DNA of 64,000 nucleotides from Actinoallomurus soli (GTDB lineage: Bacteria > Actinomycetota > Actinomycetes > Streptosporangiales > Streptosporangiaceae). The translations under genes and the position numbers were made by a program. Of this stretch, positions 1 to 8,695 are shown piece after piece (position 1 is the stretch's first letter; every line of letters begins with the position of its first letter). The stretch covers positions 186,001 through 250,000 of the forward strand of contig NZ_JAMXMV010000009.1 of assembly GCF_024055715.1 (NCBI RefSeq), in the 5' to 3' direction. The notes beneath the pieces were generated by a model. That model had not been told where the DNA came from. It did no database searches and saw only the letters and a list, made by a program, of their open reading frames with translations.

Positions 1-449
1 GGCAGCCGGACGTCCACCCGCACGCCGTACGACTCGAGCGTCCGGGCGGCCGTCTGGTGCATGCGGCGGGTGTCGATGAGGCCGAGGGCGCGGCGCGGCT
101 CGCGGCCGAGGAGCAGGTTGCGGGCCACGCTGAGGTCGGGGACCAGCCCGATCTCCTGGTGCACCGCCTGGACGCCGGCGCGCTGCGCGTCCAGCGGGTC
201 GGCGAACCCGGCGGTCCGGCCGGCGAGACGCACCTCGCCCTCGTCCGGCCGGTGCACCCCGGTGATCACCTTGATGAGGGTGGACTTGCCCGCGCCGTTC
301 TCGCCGACCAGCGCGTGGACCTCGCCGGGACGCAGGCTGAGGGTCACCCGGTCCAGGGCGAGCACGCCGGTGAAGCGCTTGACGATGTCGCGGGCCTCCA
401 GCAGCGGCGGGTCACCGGCGTTCGCCTGCTCGGGGACGGGATCGGTCAT
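1..449 (-). CDS. Sugar ABC transporter ATP-binding protein (RbsA/MglA/YtfR type), 3' part outside window
   Basis: Cytoplasmic ATPase of a CUT2-type sugar importer. Only the first ABC domain's N-terminal 149 residues are present; the rest lies beyond the left edge. The Walker A motif GENGAGKST and the following ITGVHRPDEGEV are visible, as is the Q-loop region (VQAVHQEIGLVPDLSVARN). The ATG start at 449 is preceded by a strong AAGGAGG site. It lies 116 bp downstream of the binding-protein gene on the same strand, so the two probably form an operon, with permease genes expected to the left. An 11-bp perfect hairpin covers its start codon. Family assignment is secure. The YtfR subtype is inferred from the YtfQ-like binding protein next door. 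Confidence 0.93.
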   Translation of the reverse strand, partial: MTDPVPEQANAGDPPLLEARDIVKRFTGVLALDRVTLSLRPGEVHALVGENGAGKSTLIKVITGVHRPDEGEVRLAGRTAGFADPLDAQRAGVQAVHQEIGLVPDLSVARNLLLGREPRRALGLIDTRRMHQTAARTLESYGVRVDVRL

Positions 450-475
450 GAGGCCTCCTTCGTCGGCCTCATGAC
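445..475 (-). promoter_or_regulatory. Perfect 11-bp inverted repeat over the start codon of the ABC ATPase gene
   Basis: GTCATGAGGCC and GGCCTCATGAC are exact reverse complements separated by 9 bases. In the minus-strand mRNA the loop carries most of the AAGGAGG ribosome site, and the ATPase ATG (449-447) sits in the stem. Such a hairpin could lower translation of the ATPase relative to the upstream binding protein, or stabilise the binding-protein mRNA. The repeat is seen; the role is inferred. Confidence 0.6.
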
Positions 476-542
476 CAAGGTGCTGTGCTCACTGATTCCC
501 TCGCTTCGCTCGGTCATGGGCACCCCCGGTCGTGTCGGAGCA

Positions 543-580
543 TCGATCAGTACGCGGACGCTCGATCAGTACGCGGACGC
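543..580. repeat. 19-bp perfect tandem duplication across the stop codon of the sugar-binding protein gene
   Basis: TCGATCAGTACGCGGACGC occurs twice head to tail (543-561 and 562-580). The copy at 562-580 contains the stop codon (568-566) and the last codons of the gene; the other copy is just downstream. The duplication does not change the protein. Confidence 0.85.
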
Positions 581-1648
581 GACCGACTGCTTGGCGTTGG
601 AGGAGTCGTACTCCCGGTCGGAGATGATGACCTTGTCGGGAATCGGCTCGCCGTTCAGGAACTTGCTCAGCGTCTGGAACGCCAGCGGGCCGAAGCGGGG
701 GTTGGACTCCACGACGGCGTAGATCCAGCCGCTGACGATCTGTGAGACGGCGTTGCGGGTGCCGTCCACCGAGACGATCTTGATGTCACCGGCCTTCTTG
801 CCGGCGCCCTTGAGGGCGGTGACCGCGCCGAGCGCCATCTCGTCGTTCTCCGCGTAGATCGCGTTGACGTCGGGGTGGCTCTGAATCATCTGCTCGGTGA
901 CCTGCTGGCCCTTCTCGCGGGCGAAGTCGCCGGTCTGCTCGAAGGTGATCTGGATGCCGGGCGCCTTCTTGGCGATCTCGTCCTTGAAGCCGCCGGTGCG
1001 CTCGGTGGTCACGTTGTTGCCGGACGCGCCGAGGAGGATCGCGACCTTGCCCTTGCCGCCCAGGGCCTTGATCATCTGGTCGGCGGCGCGCCGGCCCTGC
1101 TCGTAGAAGTCGGACCCGATGAAGGTCACGTAGTCCTTGCAGGCGGTCGCGTTGATCTTCCGGTCGATGGTGATGATCGGGATGTGCTTGGCGGAGGCCT
1201 GCTGCAGCACCGGTTCCCAGCCGTCGGAGTTCAGCGGCGCGATGACGAGCGCCTTCGCCCCCTGGGCGATGAGCTGCTGGACGTCGCTGATCTGCTTGCT
1301 GAACTGGGACTGCCCGTTGGTGGTCCGAAGGTTCGCGATCCCCTCCTGCTTCGCCTCCGCCTTGATCGAGGCCGTCTCGGCGATGCGGAAGGGGTTGGCC
1401 TCCTTCTCGGACTGGGAGAACCCGATGACCGAGCTCTTCGGGTCGAACTTCGCCGCCCCGAACTTGTCGATCGTGCAGGAGGGCGCGGAGCCCGTCGGGG
1501 TCTGCACCACCTGCCCGGCCTGGGCGCCCCCGCCCCCGGTCTGCTGGTCCTTCTCGGACTTGGCGCAGCCGGCGGCGACCAGGGCGGTCATCGCGACGAT
1601 CGTGGTGGTGAGCGTGACCGCGCGGGGGCGGTACGGAGGGACGGTCAT
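566..1648 (-). CDS. Sugar ABC transporter substrate-binding lipoprotein (YtfQ-like)
   Basis: Extracytoplasmic sugar receptor, 360 aa, of the periplasmic-binding-protein 4 (LacI/ribose-binding) fold. The N-terminus is a lipoprotein signal (MTVPPYRPRAVTLTT then a hydrophobic run ending in the lipobox LVAAGC, Cys about residue 28), so the mature protein is lipid-anchored outside the membrane. The start FSQSEKEANPFRIAETASIK and the segment IIAPLNSDGW-like (ALVIAPLNSDGWEPVL) resemble the galactofuranose-binding protein YtfQ, whose family binds furanose sugars. The ATG at 1648 has GGAAGGA upstream. The gene precedes the ATPase at 449 and is divergent from a secreted GH2 glycosidase. The exact ligand is not determined by sequence; a furanose such as L-arabinofuranose or galactofuranose is inferred from the family and the neighbouring GH127 enzyme. 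Confidence 0.92.
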   Translation of the reverse strand: MTVPPYRPRAVTLTTTIVAMTALVAAGCAKSEKDQQTGGGGAQAGQVVQTPTGSAPSCTIDKFGAAKFDPKSSVIGFSQSEKEANPFRIAETASIKAEAKQEGIANLRTTNGQSQFSKQISDVQQLIAQGAKALVIAPLNSDGWEPVLQQASAKHIPIITIDRKINATACKDYVTFIGSDFYEQGRRAADQMIKALGGKGKVAILLGASGNNVTTERTGGFKDEIAKKAPGIQITFEQTGDFAREKGQQVTEQMIQSHPDVNAIYAENDEMALGAVTALKGAGKKAGDIKIVSVDGTRNAVSQIVSGWIYAVVESNPRFGPLAFQTLSKFLNGEPIPDKVIISDREYDSSNAKQSVASAY

Positions 1649-1683
1649 GGCTGGTCCTTCCCCAGGCGGAGGCGAGATGCCGG

Positions 1684-1716
1684 TAATTGACGCACCCCCG
1701 ATCGAGTTCTGTCAAT
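1684..1716 (-). promoter_or_regulatory. Candidate promoter/operator between the sugar-binding gene and GH2 gene
   Basis: ATTGAC (1686-1691) and GTCAAT (1711-1716) form an inverted repeat. On the minus strand the same bases give a consensus TTGACA (1715-1710), placed to serve as a -35 box for the sugar-binding gene, but the -10 match (TCAATT, spacing 19) is weak. The 250-bp divergent region also holds CGATCAG twice (near 1719 and 1754). Regulatory use is inferred. Confidence 0.3.
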
Positions 1717-1898
1717 AGCGATCAGCAACGGTCGGATTTTTCGGTCTGAATCTTGCAGTATCGATCAGAGGCATTCATGCTGTCCTCACCGGTACCGGCC
1801 GTCCCAGTGCCCTCCTGGCCTCCGTCCGTTCCGGCGCAGTCGCCTGCCGCGCTGCGCCCCTCCGCCCATCACCCTGATCCAACAGATGGGAGTCTGCC

Positions 1899-4415
1899 GT
1901 GCCCACCCTCCGATCATCCAGCCTCGCCAGGCCCCGCGGCCCGGCGGTCGTCGTCGGCCTCGCGGTCGCGCTCCTGGCCGCCCTCGTCGCGCCCGCCTCG
2001 GCACGCGCCGCCGCGCCCGCCCCCGCGACCTGGAAGGCCCAGACGCCGCCCCTGACCACACCGTGGACCGACAAGGTCTCGCCGACCAACGCCCTCCCCG
2101 ACTACCCCCGGCCCCAGCTGACACGGTCCCAGTGGCAGAACCTCAACGGCGAGTGGGAGTTCGCCCAGGCGACCGCCGGCGAGGCGCCGCCGACCGGCAA
2201 GACCCTGGGCGAGCGGATCCTCGTCCCGTACCCGGTCGAGTCGGCGCTGTCCGGCATCAAGCGCCACGTCGACCACATGTGGTACCGCCGGACGTTCACC
2301 GTGCCGAAGTCCTGGCACGGCGACCGGCTGCTCCTGCACTTCCAGGCCGTCGACTACCACGCCACCGTCTACGTGAACGGCACGCAGGTCGCCACGCACA
2401 CGGGCGGCTACGACGGCTTCTCCGCCGACGTCACCGACGCCGTCCGGGGCAAGGGGCCGCAGGAGCTGGTGGTCGGCGTCGACGACCCGACCGACATCGG
2501 CACCCAGGCGCTCGGCAAGCAGCGCTCGCCGGGCGACGGCATCTTCTACACCCCGTCCTCCGGGATCTGGCAGACCGTCTGGATGGAGCCGGTCGCCGCG
2601 TCGTACGTGTCCCGCCTGGACGCCACGCCGGACCTGGCGAACAAGACGCTGCGCCTCACCGCGCACGTCGCCGGGAACTCGGGGGCGACCGTCGAGGCGA
2701 CCGCGTACGCCGGGAACCACAAGGTCGGCCGGGCCCTCGGCGCGGCGAACTCCGAGCTGAGCATCCCGATCAGCAAGCCGCACCTGTGGACGCCCGACGA
2801 CCCGTACCTGTACACGCTGAAGGTCAAGGTCCGGGACGGCCACAAGGTCGTCGACAAGGTCGGCTCCTACTTCGGGATGCGCTCGATCAGCCTCGGCAAG
2901 GGCCCCGACGGCAAGGTACGGATGCTGCTGAACGGCAACTTCGTCATGCAGGTCGGCACGCTCGACCAGGGCTTCTGGCCGGATGGCATCTACACCGCGC
3001 CGACCGACGAGGCCCTGAAGTTCGACCTGGAGGCGCACAAGCGCCTCGGCTTCAACATGGTCCGCAAGCACGTCAAGGTCGAACCCGACCGGTGGTACTA
3101 CTGGGCGGACAAGCTCGGGCTCCTCGTGTGGCAGGACATGCCCGCGACGTACGCCGGTCACTCGCCGTCCGCGGCGGTCAAGGCGCAGTTCGAGACCGAG
3201 CTGCGCAACCTCGTCGACCAGCACCGCAGCCACCCGTCCATCGTCGTGTGGGTGCCGTTCAACGAGGGCTGGGGCGAGTACGAGCCGGACCGGATCGCCG
3301 CGCAGGTCAAGGGCTGGGACCCCAGCCGCCTCGTGGACATCGACAGCGGCACCAACTGCTGTGAGTCGATCCCGAACATCACCTCGGGCGACATCTACGA
3401 CGACCACACCTACGTCGGCCCCGGCTCGCCGGTCCAGCAGGGCGCGCGGGCCGCGGTCGACGGGGAGTACGGCGGGCTCGGCCTCAAGGTCGACGGCCAC
3501 ATGTGGGACCCCGCCAACGGCTTCGCGTACGAGATGGAGCCCGACTCGGCCACGCTGACCCGGCGCTACACCGAGCTGCAGAACCGCCTGCTCGACGTGG
3601 AGAAGCGGTGCGGCGTGTCCGCGTCGGTCTACACCCAGATCACCGACGTCGAGGACGAGCTGAACGGCATCTACACCTACGACCGCCAGGTGCTCAAGCC
3701 CGACGCGAACCGGGTCCGCACGGTGAACCAGGCCCTGATCAAGGCGTCCTCCTCGGTCGGCCGGGGCGACGCGACGACCTTCCCGCCCGGCACGCCCGGA
3801 CTCGACGGCGTCAGCTTCTACCCGCTCGACGAGGGGTCCGGCACGGTCGCCAAGGACGCGGTCGGCGGCCACGACGCGACCCTCGTGAACGGGCCGGCGT
3901 GGACGGCCGGGCACTCCGGGTCCGCACTGCAGTTCAACGGTTCCAACCAGTACGCCGACACCGGCGCGGCCCTCCTGGACACGACCGGGAACTACAGCGT
4001 GTCCGCCTGGGTGAAGCTGGACCGGCGCGGCGGGTTCGCCACGGCCGTCAGCCAGGACGGTGACGCCAACAGCGCCTTCTACCTGCAGTACTCCGGCCAG
4101 GACGACCGGTTCGCGTTCAGCTTCGCCGGGGTGCGGGCGCTCGCGCCGTCCGCCCCGGAGACCGGCCGGTGGTACCACCTCGTCGGGGTCCGCGACGCCG
4201 CCACCGGCACGCTGACCCTGTACGTCGACGGGCAGAAGGCCGGCACCGCGGCCGCCTGCCTCGGCGACCGCTCCACCGGGCACACGGTGATCGGCCGCGG
4301 CAAGTACGGCGGCAACCCCGTCGACTACTGGCCCGGGGCCCTCGACCAGGTGCACGTCTTCGACCGGGCCCTGTCCGCCGACGACGTCGCCAAGCTCTAC
4401 CAGTCCGGCAAGTGA
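1899..4415 (+). CDS. Secreted glycoside hydrolase family 2 protein with C-terminal LamG domain
   Basis: Predicted exo-glycosidase (beta-galactosidase/beta-glucuronidase superfamily), 838 aa, exported by a Sec signal (hydrophobic residues about 14-38, ending near ARAAAP). Domains in order: GH2 sugar-binding jelly roll (about 60-230), immunoglobulin-like domain (about 235-335), TIM barrel (about 340-620), and a LamG/concanavalin-like domain (about 634-838) probably used for carbohydrate binding. The acid/base Glu is E456 in PFNEGWGEYE; the likely nucleophile is E523 in DGEYGG. It starts with GTG at 1899, with GGGAG 6 bases upstream. The next gene encodes a GH127 enzyme, separated by a strong hairpin. 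Substrate cannot be read from sequence; action on plant or microbial heteropolysaccharide side chains is inferred. Confidence 0.93.
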   Translation: MPTLRSSSLARPRGPAVVVGLAVALLAALVAPASARAAAPAPATWKAQTPPLTTPWTDKVSPTNALPDYPRPQLTRSQWQNLNGEWEFAQATAGEAPPTGKTLGERILVPYPVESALSGIKRHVDHMWYRRTFTVPKSWHGDRLLLHFQAVDYHATVYVNGTQVATHTGGYDGFSADVTDAVRGKGPQELVVGVDDPTDIGTQALGKQRSPGDGIFYTPSSGIWQTVWMEPVAASYVSRLDATPDLANKTLRLTAHVAGNSGATVEATAYAGNHKVGRALGAANSELSIPISKPHLWTPDDPYLYTLKVKVRDGHKVVDKVGSYFGMRSISLGKGPDGKVRMLLNGNFVMQVGTLDQGFWPDGIYTAPTDEALKFDLEAHKRLGFNMVRKHVKVEPDRWYYWADKLGLLVWQDMPATYAGHSPSAAVKAQFETELRNLVDQHRSHPSIVVWVPFNEGWGEYEPDRIAAQVKGWDPSRLVDIDSGTNCCESIPNITSGDIYDDHTYVGPGSPVQQGARAAVDGEYGGLGLKVDGHMWDPANGFAYEMEPDSATLTRRYTELQNRLLDVEKRCGVSASVYTQITDVEDELNGIYTYDRQVLKPDANRVRTVNQALIKASSSVGRGDATTFPPGTPGLDGVSFYPLDEGSGTVAKDAVGGHDATLVNGPAWTAGHSGSALQFNGSNQYADTGAALLDTTGNYSVSAWVKLDRRGGFATAVSQDGDANSAFYLQYSGQDDRFAFSFAGVRALAPSAPETGRWYHLVGVRDAATGTLTLYVDGQKAGTAAACLGDRSTGHTVIGRGKYGGNPVDYWPGALDQVHVFDRALSADDVAKLYQSGK

Positions 4416-4421
4416 CGCGAC

Positions 4422-4449
4422 GCGGGAGGGGCCCTCGGGTCCCTCCCGC
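4422..4449 (+). terminator. Strong 9-bp GC hairpin between the GH2 and GH127 genes
   Basis: GCGGGAGGG (4422-4430) pairs exactly with CCCTCCCGC (4441-4449) around a 10-base loop, starting 6 bases after the GH2 stop codon. There is no U-tract, as is common in high-GC hosts. It may end transcription or partly separate expression of the two glycosidases, whose 57-bp spacing otherwise suggests an operon. Confidence 0.65.
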
Positions 4450-4472
4450 CTCCCGTGGGAAGGAGAGAGTCG

Positions 4473-6935
4473 ATGGAACGACGGGCGTTCCTCACCCGCG
4501 GCCTCGCCGTCACCGGGGGCGTCGCGGCCGCCGGCGTCGGCGCGCGGCCCGCCGACGCGGAGTCCCGTGATCAGATGCGCGTGCGCGTCCTGCCGGCGGT
4601 GGAGGCCACCTCGGCGGGCGGGCACTACACGCCGAACCGCGCGCCGCTGCGGCCGGCGCCCTTCCTCAGGCTCCCGCCGGGCAGCGTGCGGCCGAAGGGG
4701 TGGCTGCGGCGGCAGCTCGACCTGCAGGTCGAAGGGCTGAACGGCCGCATGCCCGAGGTGTCGGACTACCTGAACTACGACACGAACGGATGGGTCGACC
4801 CCGCGAAGGGGGGCTGGGAGGAGCTGCCGTACTGGCTGCGCGGCTTCACCGACCTCGGCCTCGTGACCGGCGACGAGCGCGTGCGGGCCCTGACCCGCCG
4901 CTGGGTGGACGGCATCCTGGCCGCGCAGCAGCCCGACGGCTGGTTCGGCCCGGCCGCCCTGCGGACCTCCCTCGAGGGCGGCCCGGACTTCTGGCCGCAC
5001 ATGCCCGTCCTCGACGCGCTCCGCTCGTACGCCGAGGCGACCGGCGACGACCGCGTCACGCCGTTCCTGGCGCGCTACTTCGACTTCCAGAGCCGGCAGC
5101 CCGCCGAGGTTTTCCGGCGCGGCTGGGGCGCGTACCGCTGGGGCGACACGATCGACAGCGTGTACTGGGTCTACAACCGGACCGGTGACGACCGGCTCCT
5201 CGACCTCGTCCGCAAGATCCACGCAGGCTCCGCCGACTACGTCACCGGCCTGCCGACGTGGCACAACGTGAATCTCGCCCAGGGGTTCCGCGAGCCGCTG
5301 CAGTACGGCGTGCTGGCCGGCGACCCGGCGCTGCGCGCGGCGACGTACCGGAACCACGACGTGATCATGGGCACGTACGGGCAGTTCCCCGGCGGCGGGT
5401 TCGCCGGGGACGAGAACTGCCGCCCGTACTTCACCGATCCCCGGCAGGGCATGGAGACCTGCGGGTTCGTCGAGCTCATGCACAGCTTCGAGCTGCTGAC
5501 CCGGATCACCGGAGACCCGGTGTGGGCCGACCGCTGCGAGGACATCGCGGTCAACTCGCTGCCCGCCGCCTTCGACCCCGCGCAGCGCGGCACCCACTAC
5601 ATCACCAGCGCGAACTCGATTCAGCTGGACGACGCCGCCAAGACCCACGGCCAGTTCGACAACGACTTCGCGATGCAGGCGTACAAGCCCGGGGTGCACG
5701 ACTACCGCTGCTGCCCGCACAACTACGGCATGGGCTGGCCGTACTACGCCGGGGAGCTGTGGCTGGCGACGTACGACGCCGGGCTGTGCGCCTCGATGTA
5801 CGCCGCGTCCGAGGTGACGGCGAAGGTGGGGGCCGAGGGCACCGACGTCACCGTGACCGAGGAGACCGGGTACCCGTTCGAGGAGACCGTGACGCTGCGG
5901 ATCTCGACGCCGCGGCCGGTCGAGTTCCCGCTCTACCTGCGGGTTCCCGGCTGGTGCGCGAACCCCGCGCTGCGCGTGAACGGCGCGCCCGTCCCCCTGC
6001 GCGCGGCGCCGCCGTGCTACGTCGCCGTCACCCGTACCTGGCGGCACGGGGACCGCGTCGAGCTGCGCCTGCCCATGCGCGCCACCACCCGCACCTGGGA
6101 GAAGAACCACGGCGCGGTCTCGGTGGAGTACGGCCCGCTCACCTTCTCCCTCGCCATCGAGGAGCGGTGGCGGCGGTTCGCCGGCACCACGGCGTGGCCG
6201 GAGTACGAGGTCACCGCCGGCTCGCCGTGGAATTACGGCCTCGACGGCGGGTCGCTGCACGTGCTGCGGCGATCGGCGCGCGGCAACCCCTTCACCCGGC
6301 GGGGAACTCCGCTGGAGATCCGCGCCCGCGCCCGGCGGATCCCCCACTGGCGGGCCGACGACGAGAACGTCATCCGGCCGCTGCAGGACGGCCCGGTCCG
6401 GTCGGGCGAGCCCGCCGAGACGGTCACGCTGATCCCGATGGGCGCCGCCCGGCTGCGCCTCACGGCGTTCCCGGCCATCGGCCACGGCCCGGACGCGCGG
6501 GAGTGGCGGCTGGTGCCGATCGCCACCGCCTCCCACACGTGGCAGGGGGACACGACGGAGGCGCTGTGCGACGGGATCGAGCCGTCGGCCTCCGGCGACC
6601 AGTCGATCCCCCGGTTCACCTGGTGGGACCACCGCGGCGGCGTCGAGTGGGTCCAGTACGACTACCCCGAGCCCGTCACGGCCGCGGCCACCGCCGTCTA
6701 CTGGTTCGACGACACGGGCCAGGGGCAGTGCCGCGTCCCGGTCTCGTGGCGGCTGCTGTACCGCGACGGCGACACGTGGCTGCCGGTCGAGAACCCCTCG
6801 GCGTACGGCACCGCGCGCGACACGTACAACCGCACGACGTTCACTCCGGTACGGGCCACGGCCTTCCGGCTGGAGGCCCACCTCGGCGACGGGGTGTCGG
6901 GCGGCATCCTCGAATGGCGGATGGAGGAGGGCTGA
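4473..6935 (+). CDS. Tat-exported GH127 family (DUF1680) beta-L-arabinofuranosidase-type glycosidase
   Basis: Predicted glycoside hydrolase of 820 aa; characterised GH127 members remove beta-L-arabinofuranosyl residues using a zinc-bound cysteine nucleophile. The N-terminus MERRAFLTRG plus an Ala/Gly-rich hydrophobic stretch is a twin-arginine signal, so export in folded form is expected. Zinc/catalytic residues are visible: E328 and C330 in METCGF, and C413-C414 in RCCPHN. The (alpha/alpha)6 barrel covers about residues 60-430, followed by beta-sandwich domains and a further C-terminal beta domain ending in GGILEWRMEEG. The ATG at 4473 was chosen over GTG 4455 because AAGGAGAG lies just upstream of it and the Tat motif begins there. 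Its pairing with a furanose-type binding protein supports an L-arabinofuranose role, though substrate is inferred. Confidence 0.92.
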   Translation: MERRAFLTRGLAVTGGVAAAGVGARPADAESRDQMRVRVLPAVEATSAGGHYTPNRAPLRPAPFLRLPPGSVRPKGWLRRQLDLQVEGLNGRMPEVSDYLNYDTNGWVDPAKGGWEELPYWLRGFTDLGLVTGDERVRALTRRWVDGILAAQQPDGWFGPAALRTSLEGGPDFWPHMPVLDALRSYAEATGDDRVTPFLARYFDFQSRQPAEVFRRGWGAYRWGDTIDSVYWVYNRTGDDRLLDLVRKIHAGSADYVTGLPTWHNVNLAQGFREPLQYGVLAGDPALRAATYRNHDVIMGTYGQFPGGGFAGDENCRPYFTDPRQGMETCGFVELMHSFELLTRITGDPVWADRCEDIAVNSLPAAFDPAQRGTHYITSANSIQLDDAAKTHGQFDNDFAMQAYKPGVHDYRCCPHNYGMGWPYYAGELWLATYDAGLCASMYAASEVTAKVGAEGTDVTVTEETGYPFEETVTLRISTPRPVEFPLYLRVPGWCANPALRVNGAPVPLRAAPPCYVAVTRTWRHGDRVELRLPMRATTRTWEKNHGAVSVEYGPLTFSLAIEERWRRFAGTTAWPEYEVTAGSPWNYGLDGGSLHVLRRSARGNPFTRRGTPLEIRARARRIPHWRADDENVIRPLQDGPVRSGEPAETVTLIPMGAARLRLTAFPAIGHGPDAREWRLVPIATASHTWQGDTTEALCDGIEPSASGDQSIPRFTWWDHRGGVEWVQYDYPEPVTAAATAVYWFDDTGQGQCRVPVSWRLLYRDGDTWLPVENPSAYGTARDTYNRTTFTPVRATAFRLEAHLGDGVSGGILEWRMEEG

Positions 6936-6943
6936 GGAGCCGG

Positions 6944-8470
6944 TCAGCGGTCCGCCGGCGGCGCGCCGCCGGCGGAGGCCATGGCCGTGATGATGCGCTC
7001 CTCGGTGATCTCCAGGCCGGTCAGCTCGGCTGCGACCGCGCCGTCGCGCAGCACGACGACGCGGTCGCAGCCGGAGACCAGCTCCTCCAGGTCGGAGGAG
7101 ATCAGCAGAATGGCCAGGCCGGCGACGGCCAGCTCGTCCAGCAGGTCGCGCAGCTGGGCCTTGGCGCCCACGTCGATGCCGCGGGTCGGCTCGTCCAGCA
7201 GCAGGACCTTCGGCTGCATCGCCAGCCAGCGGGCCAGCAGGACCTTCTGCTGGTTGCCGCTGGACAGCTCGGCGACCTTCTGCAGCGGCGACGTCGCCTT
7301 GATGCGCAGGCGGCGCATGAAGGTCTCCACGACCTGGTCGATCCGCGCGCCCGAGACGAGCCCGAAGCGGGACAGGCGCGGCAGCGCGGCCAGCGCGATG
7401 TTGTCGCGGACCGACAGCGACGGGATGATCCCCTCGACCGCGCGGTTCTCCGGCAGGAGCCCCACCCCCGCGCGGATCGCGCCGGCGATCGAGCGCCGCC
7501 GCAGCGGCGCGCCGGCCACGGTGACCTGGCCGGCGTCCAGCGTCAGGGCCCCGGCGATCGCCTTGGCGGTCTCCGTACGACCCGCTCCCAGCAGGCCGCC
7601 CAGCCCCAGCACCTCGCCCTCCCGAAGCTCCAGCGACACGTCGGCCAGCGCGTGCCGGCGCGTGAGCCCGGTGGCGCGGAGGTACGGCGGGTCGGCCGGC
7701 GCCTCGGCGGCCGCCTCGGGCAGGGCGGGCGACACGCGCGGGAGCCGCCGCCCGAGCATGATCGATACGAGCGCACGCCGCTCCAGTCCCGCGAACGGCC
7801 CGCTGTGCACGACCCGGCCGCCGCGCAGCACGGTCAGCCGGTCGCCGAGGCGGTAGAGCTCGTCGAGCCGGTGGCTGACGTACAGCACCGCCCGGCCCTG
7901 CTCGCGCTGCTCGGTCACGACGCGGAACAGCGCCTCGATCTGCCGCGGCTCCATCTCGGCGGTCGGCTCGTCGAGGACGAGCACCTCGGCGCCGGCCGTC
8001 ACCGCGCGGGCCAGGGCCACGAGCGTGCGCGCTCCAGGGTCGAGCGTCGCCAGCGGCCGGCGCACGTCGACCCGCAGCCCGTACGCGGCGAGGAGCTCGG
8101 CGGCCCGGTCGTGCATCCGCGCGAGGTCGATCAGGCCGAACCTGCCCCTGGGCTCGGCGCCGGCGAACAGGTTGCGCGCGATGCTCAGCGACGGGATGAG
8201 CGCGCTGCCCTGGTGGACCGCCATGACGCCGGCGCGGCGGGCGTCCAGGGGGCTGCCGAAGCGGACCACCTCGCCGTCGCGGCGCAGCCGCCCGGCGTCG
8301 GGCCGGTACACCCCGGAGAGGATCTTGACGAGCGTGGACTTGCCCACGCCGTTCTCTCCGGTGAGCGCGTGCACCTCCCCGCGCGCCAGCGTGAGTGAGA
8401 CATGGTCGAGAGCGACCGTGCCGGGGAACACCTTGAGGATCCCGGCCGCCTCCAGGGCCCTGTCGGTCAC
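6944..8470 (-). CDS. Sugar ABC transporter ATP-binding protein with two ABC domains (RbsA/MglA type), orphan
   Basis: Cytoplasmic ATPase of a CUT2-class importer, 508 aa, with the usual fused pair of ABC domains. The first domain shows Walker A GENGVGKST and Walker B VLVLDEPTAEM. The second has the degenerate Walker A GLLGAGRTE typical of this family, signature SSGNQQKVLLARW and Walker B LLLDEPTRGID. GTG 8470 was chosen because GGGAGG lies 6 bases upstream; the reading frame extends further upstream but without family similarity. No permease or binding-protein gene adjoins it: its neighbours are the convergent GH127 gene and a glycosyltransferase. It may energise permeases encoded elsewhere, or be a spare for the transporter at the left edge. 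Confidence 0.93.
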   Translation of the reverse strand: MTDRALEAAGILKVFPGTVALDHVSLTLARGEVHALTGENGVGKSTLVKILSGVYRPDAGRLRRDGEVVRFGSPLDARRAGVMAVHQGSALIPSLSIARNLFAGAEPRGRFGLIDLARMHDRAAELLAAYGLRVDVRRPLATLDPGARTLVALARAVTAGAEVLVLDEPTAEMEPRQIEALFRVVTEQREQGRAVLYVSHRLDELYRLGDRLTVLRGGRVVHSGPFAGLERRALVSIMLGRRLPRVSPALPEAAAEAPADPPYLRATGLTRRHALADVSLELREGEVLGLGGLLGAGRTETAKAIAGALTLDAGQVTVAGAPLRRRSIAGAIRAGVGLLPENRAVEGIIPSLSVRDNIALAALPRLSRFGLVSGARIDQVVETFMRRLRIKATSPLQKVAELSSGNQQKVLLARWLAMQPKVLLLDEPTRGIDVGAKAQLRDLLDELAVAGLAILLISSDLEELVSGCDRVVVLRDGAVAAELTGLEITEERIITAMASAGGAPPADR

Positions 8471-8695
8471 GACGCACCTCCCGGTAACGCGCCGGTGTAC
8501 CGCAGGTAATACCACGCCAGGGCCGTCGATCACCAGAGAGCGGGGACGCATCGTCGCGGTGTTCAGTCCTTGACCCGGCAGGCCGCCGAGGAGTTGCCGC
8601 AGCAGTCCCCCTCGTCGCCCGCCTGCGCATCGGAGCCCTGGCACCGGTGCTGACCGCCGCGCCCGCCGGCGCCCGCACCACCCGCTGAAACCGGG
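8471..8695. other. 225-bp intergenic stretch without a recognised gene
   Basis: It separates the orphan ABC ATPase start from the glycosyltransferase stop, both on the minus strand. A minus-strand frame ending at 8563 carries a Cys-rich tail (DCCGNSSAACRVKD) but has no start codon of its own, so no gene is called. Confidence 0.4.

Noticed and set aside
500-513. CTCGCTTCGCTCGG element, similar to short repeats seen in some high-GC genomes
   Set aside because: Only one copy was noticed in the window, so it cannot be called a repeat family.
8563-8690. Cys-rich tail DCCGNSSAACRVKD that could be a small peptide precursor
   Set aside because: No in-frame start codon exists between the glycosyltransferase gene and the tail, and no modification enzymes are near.
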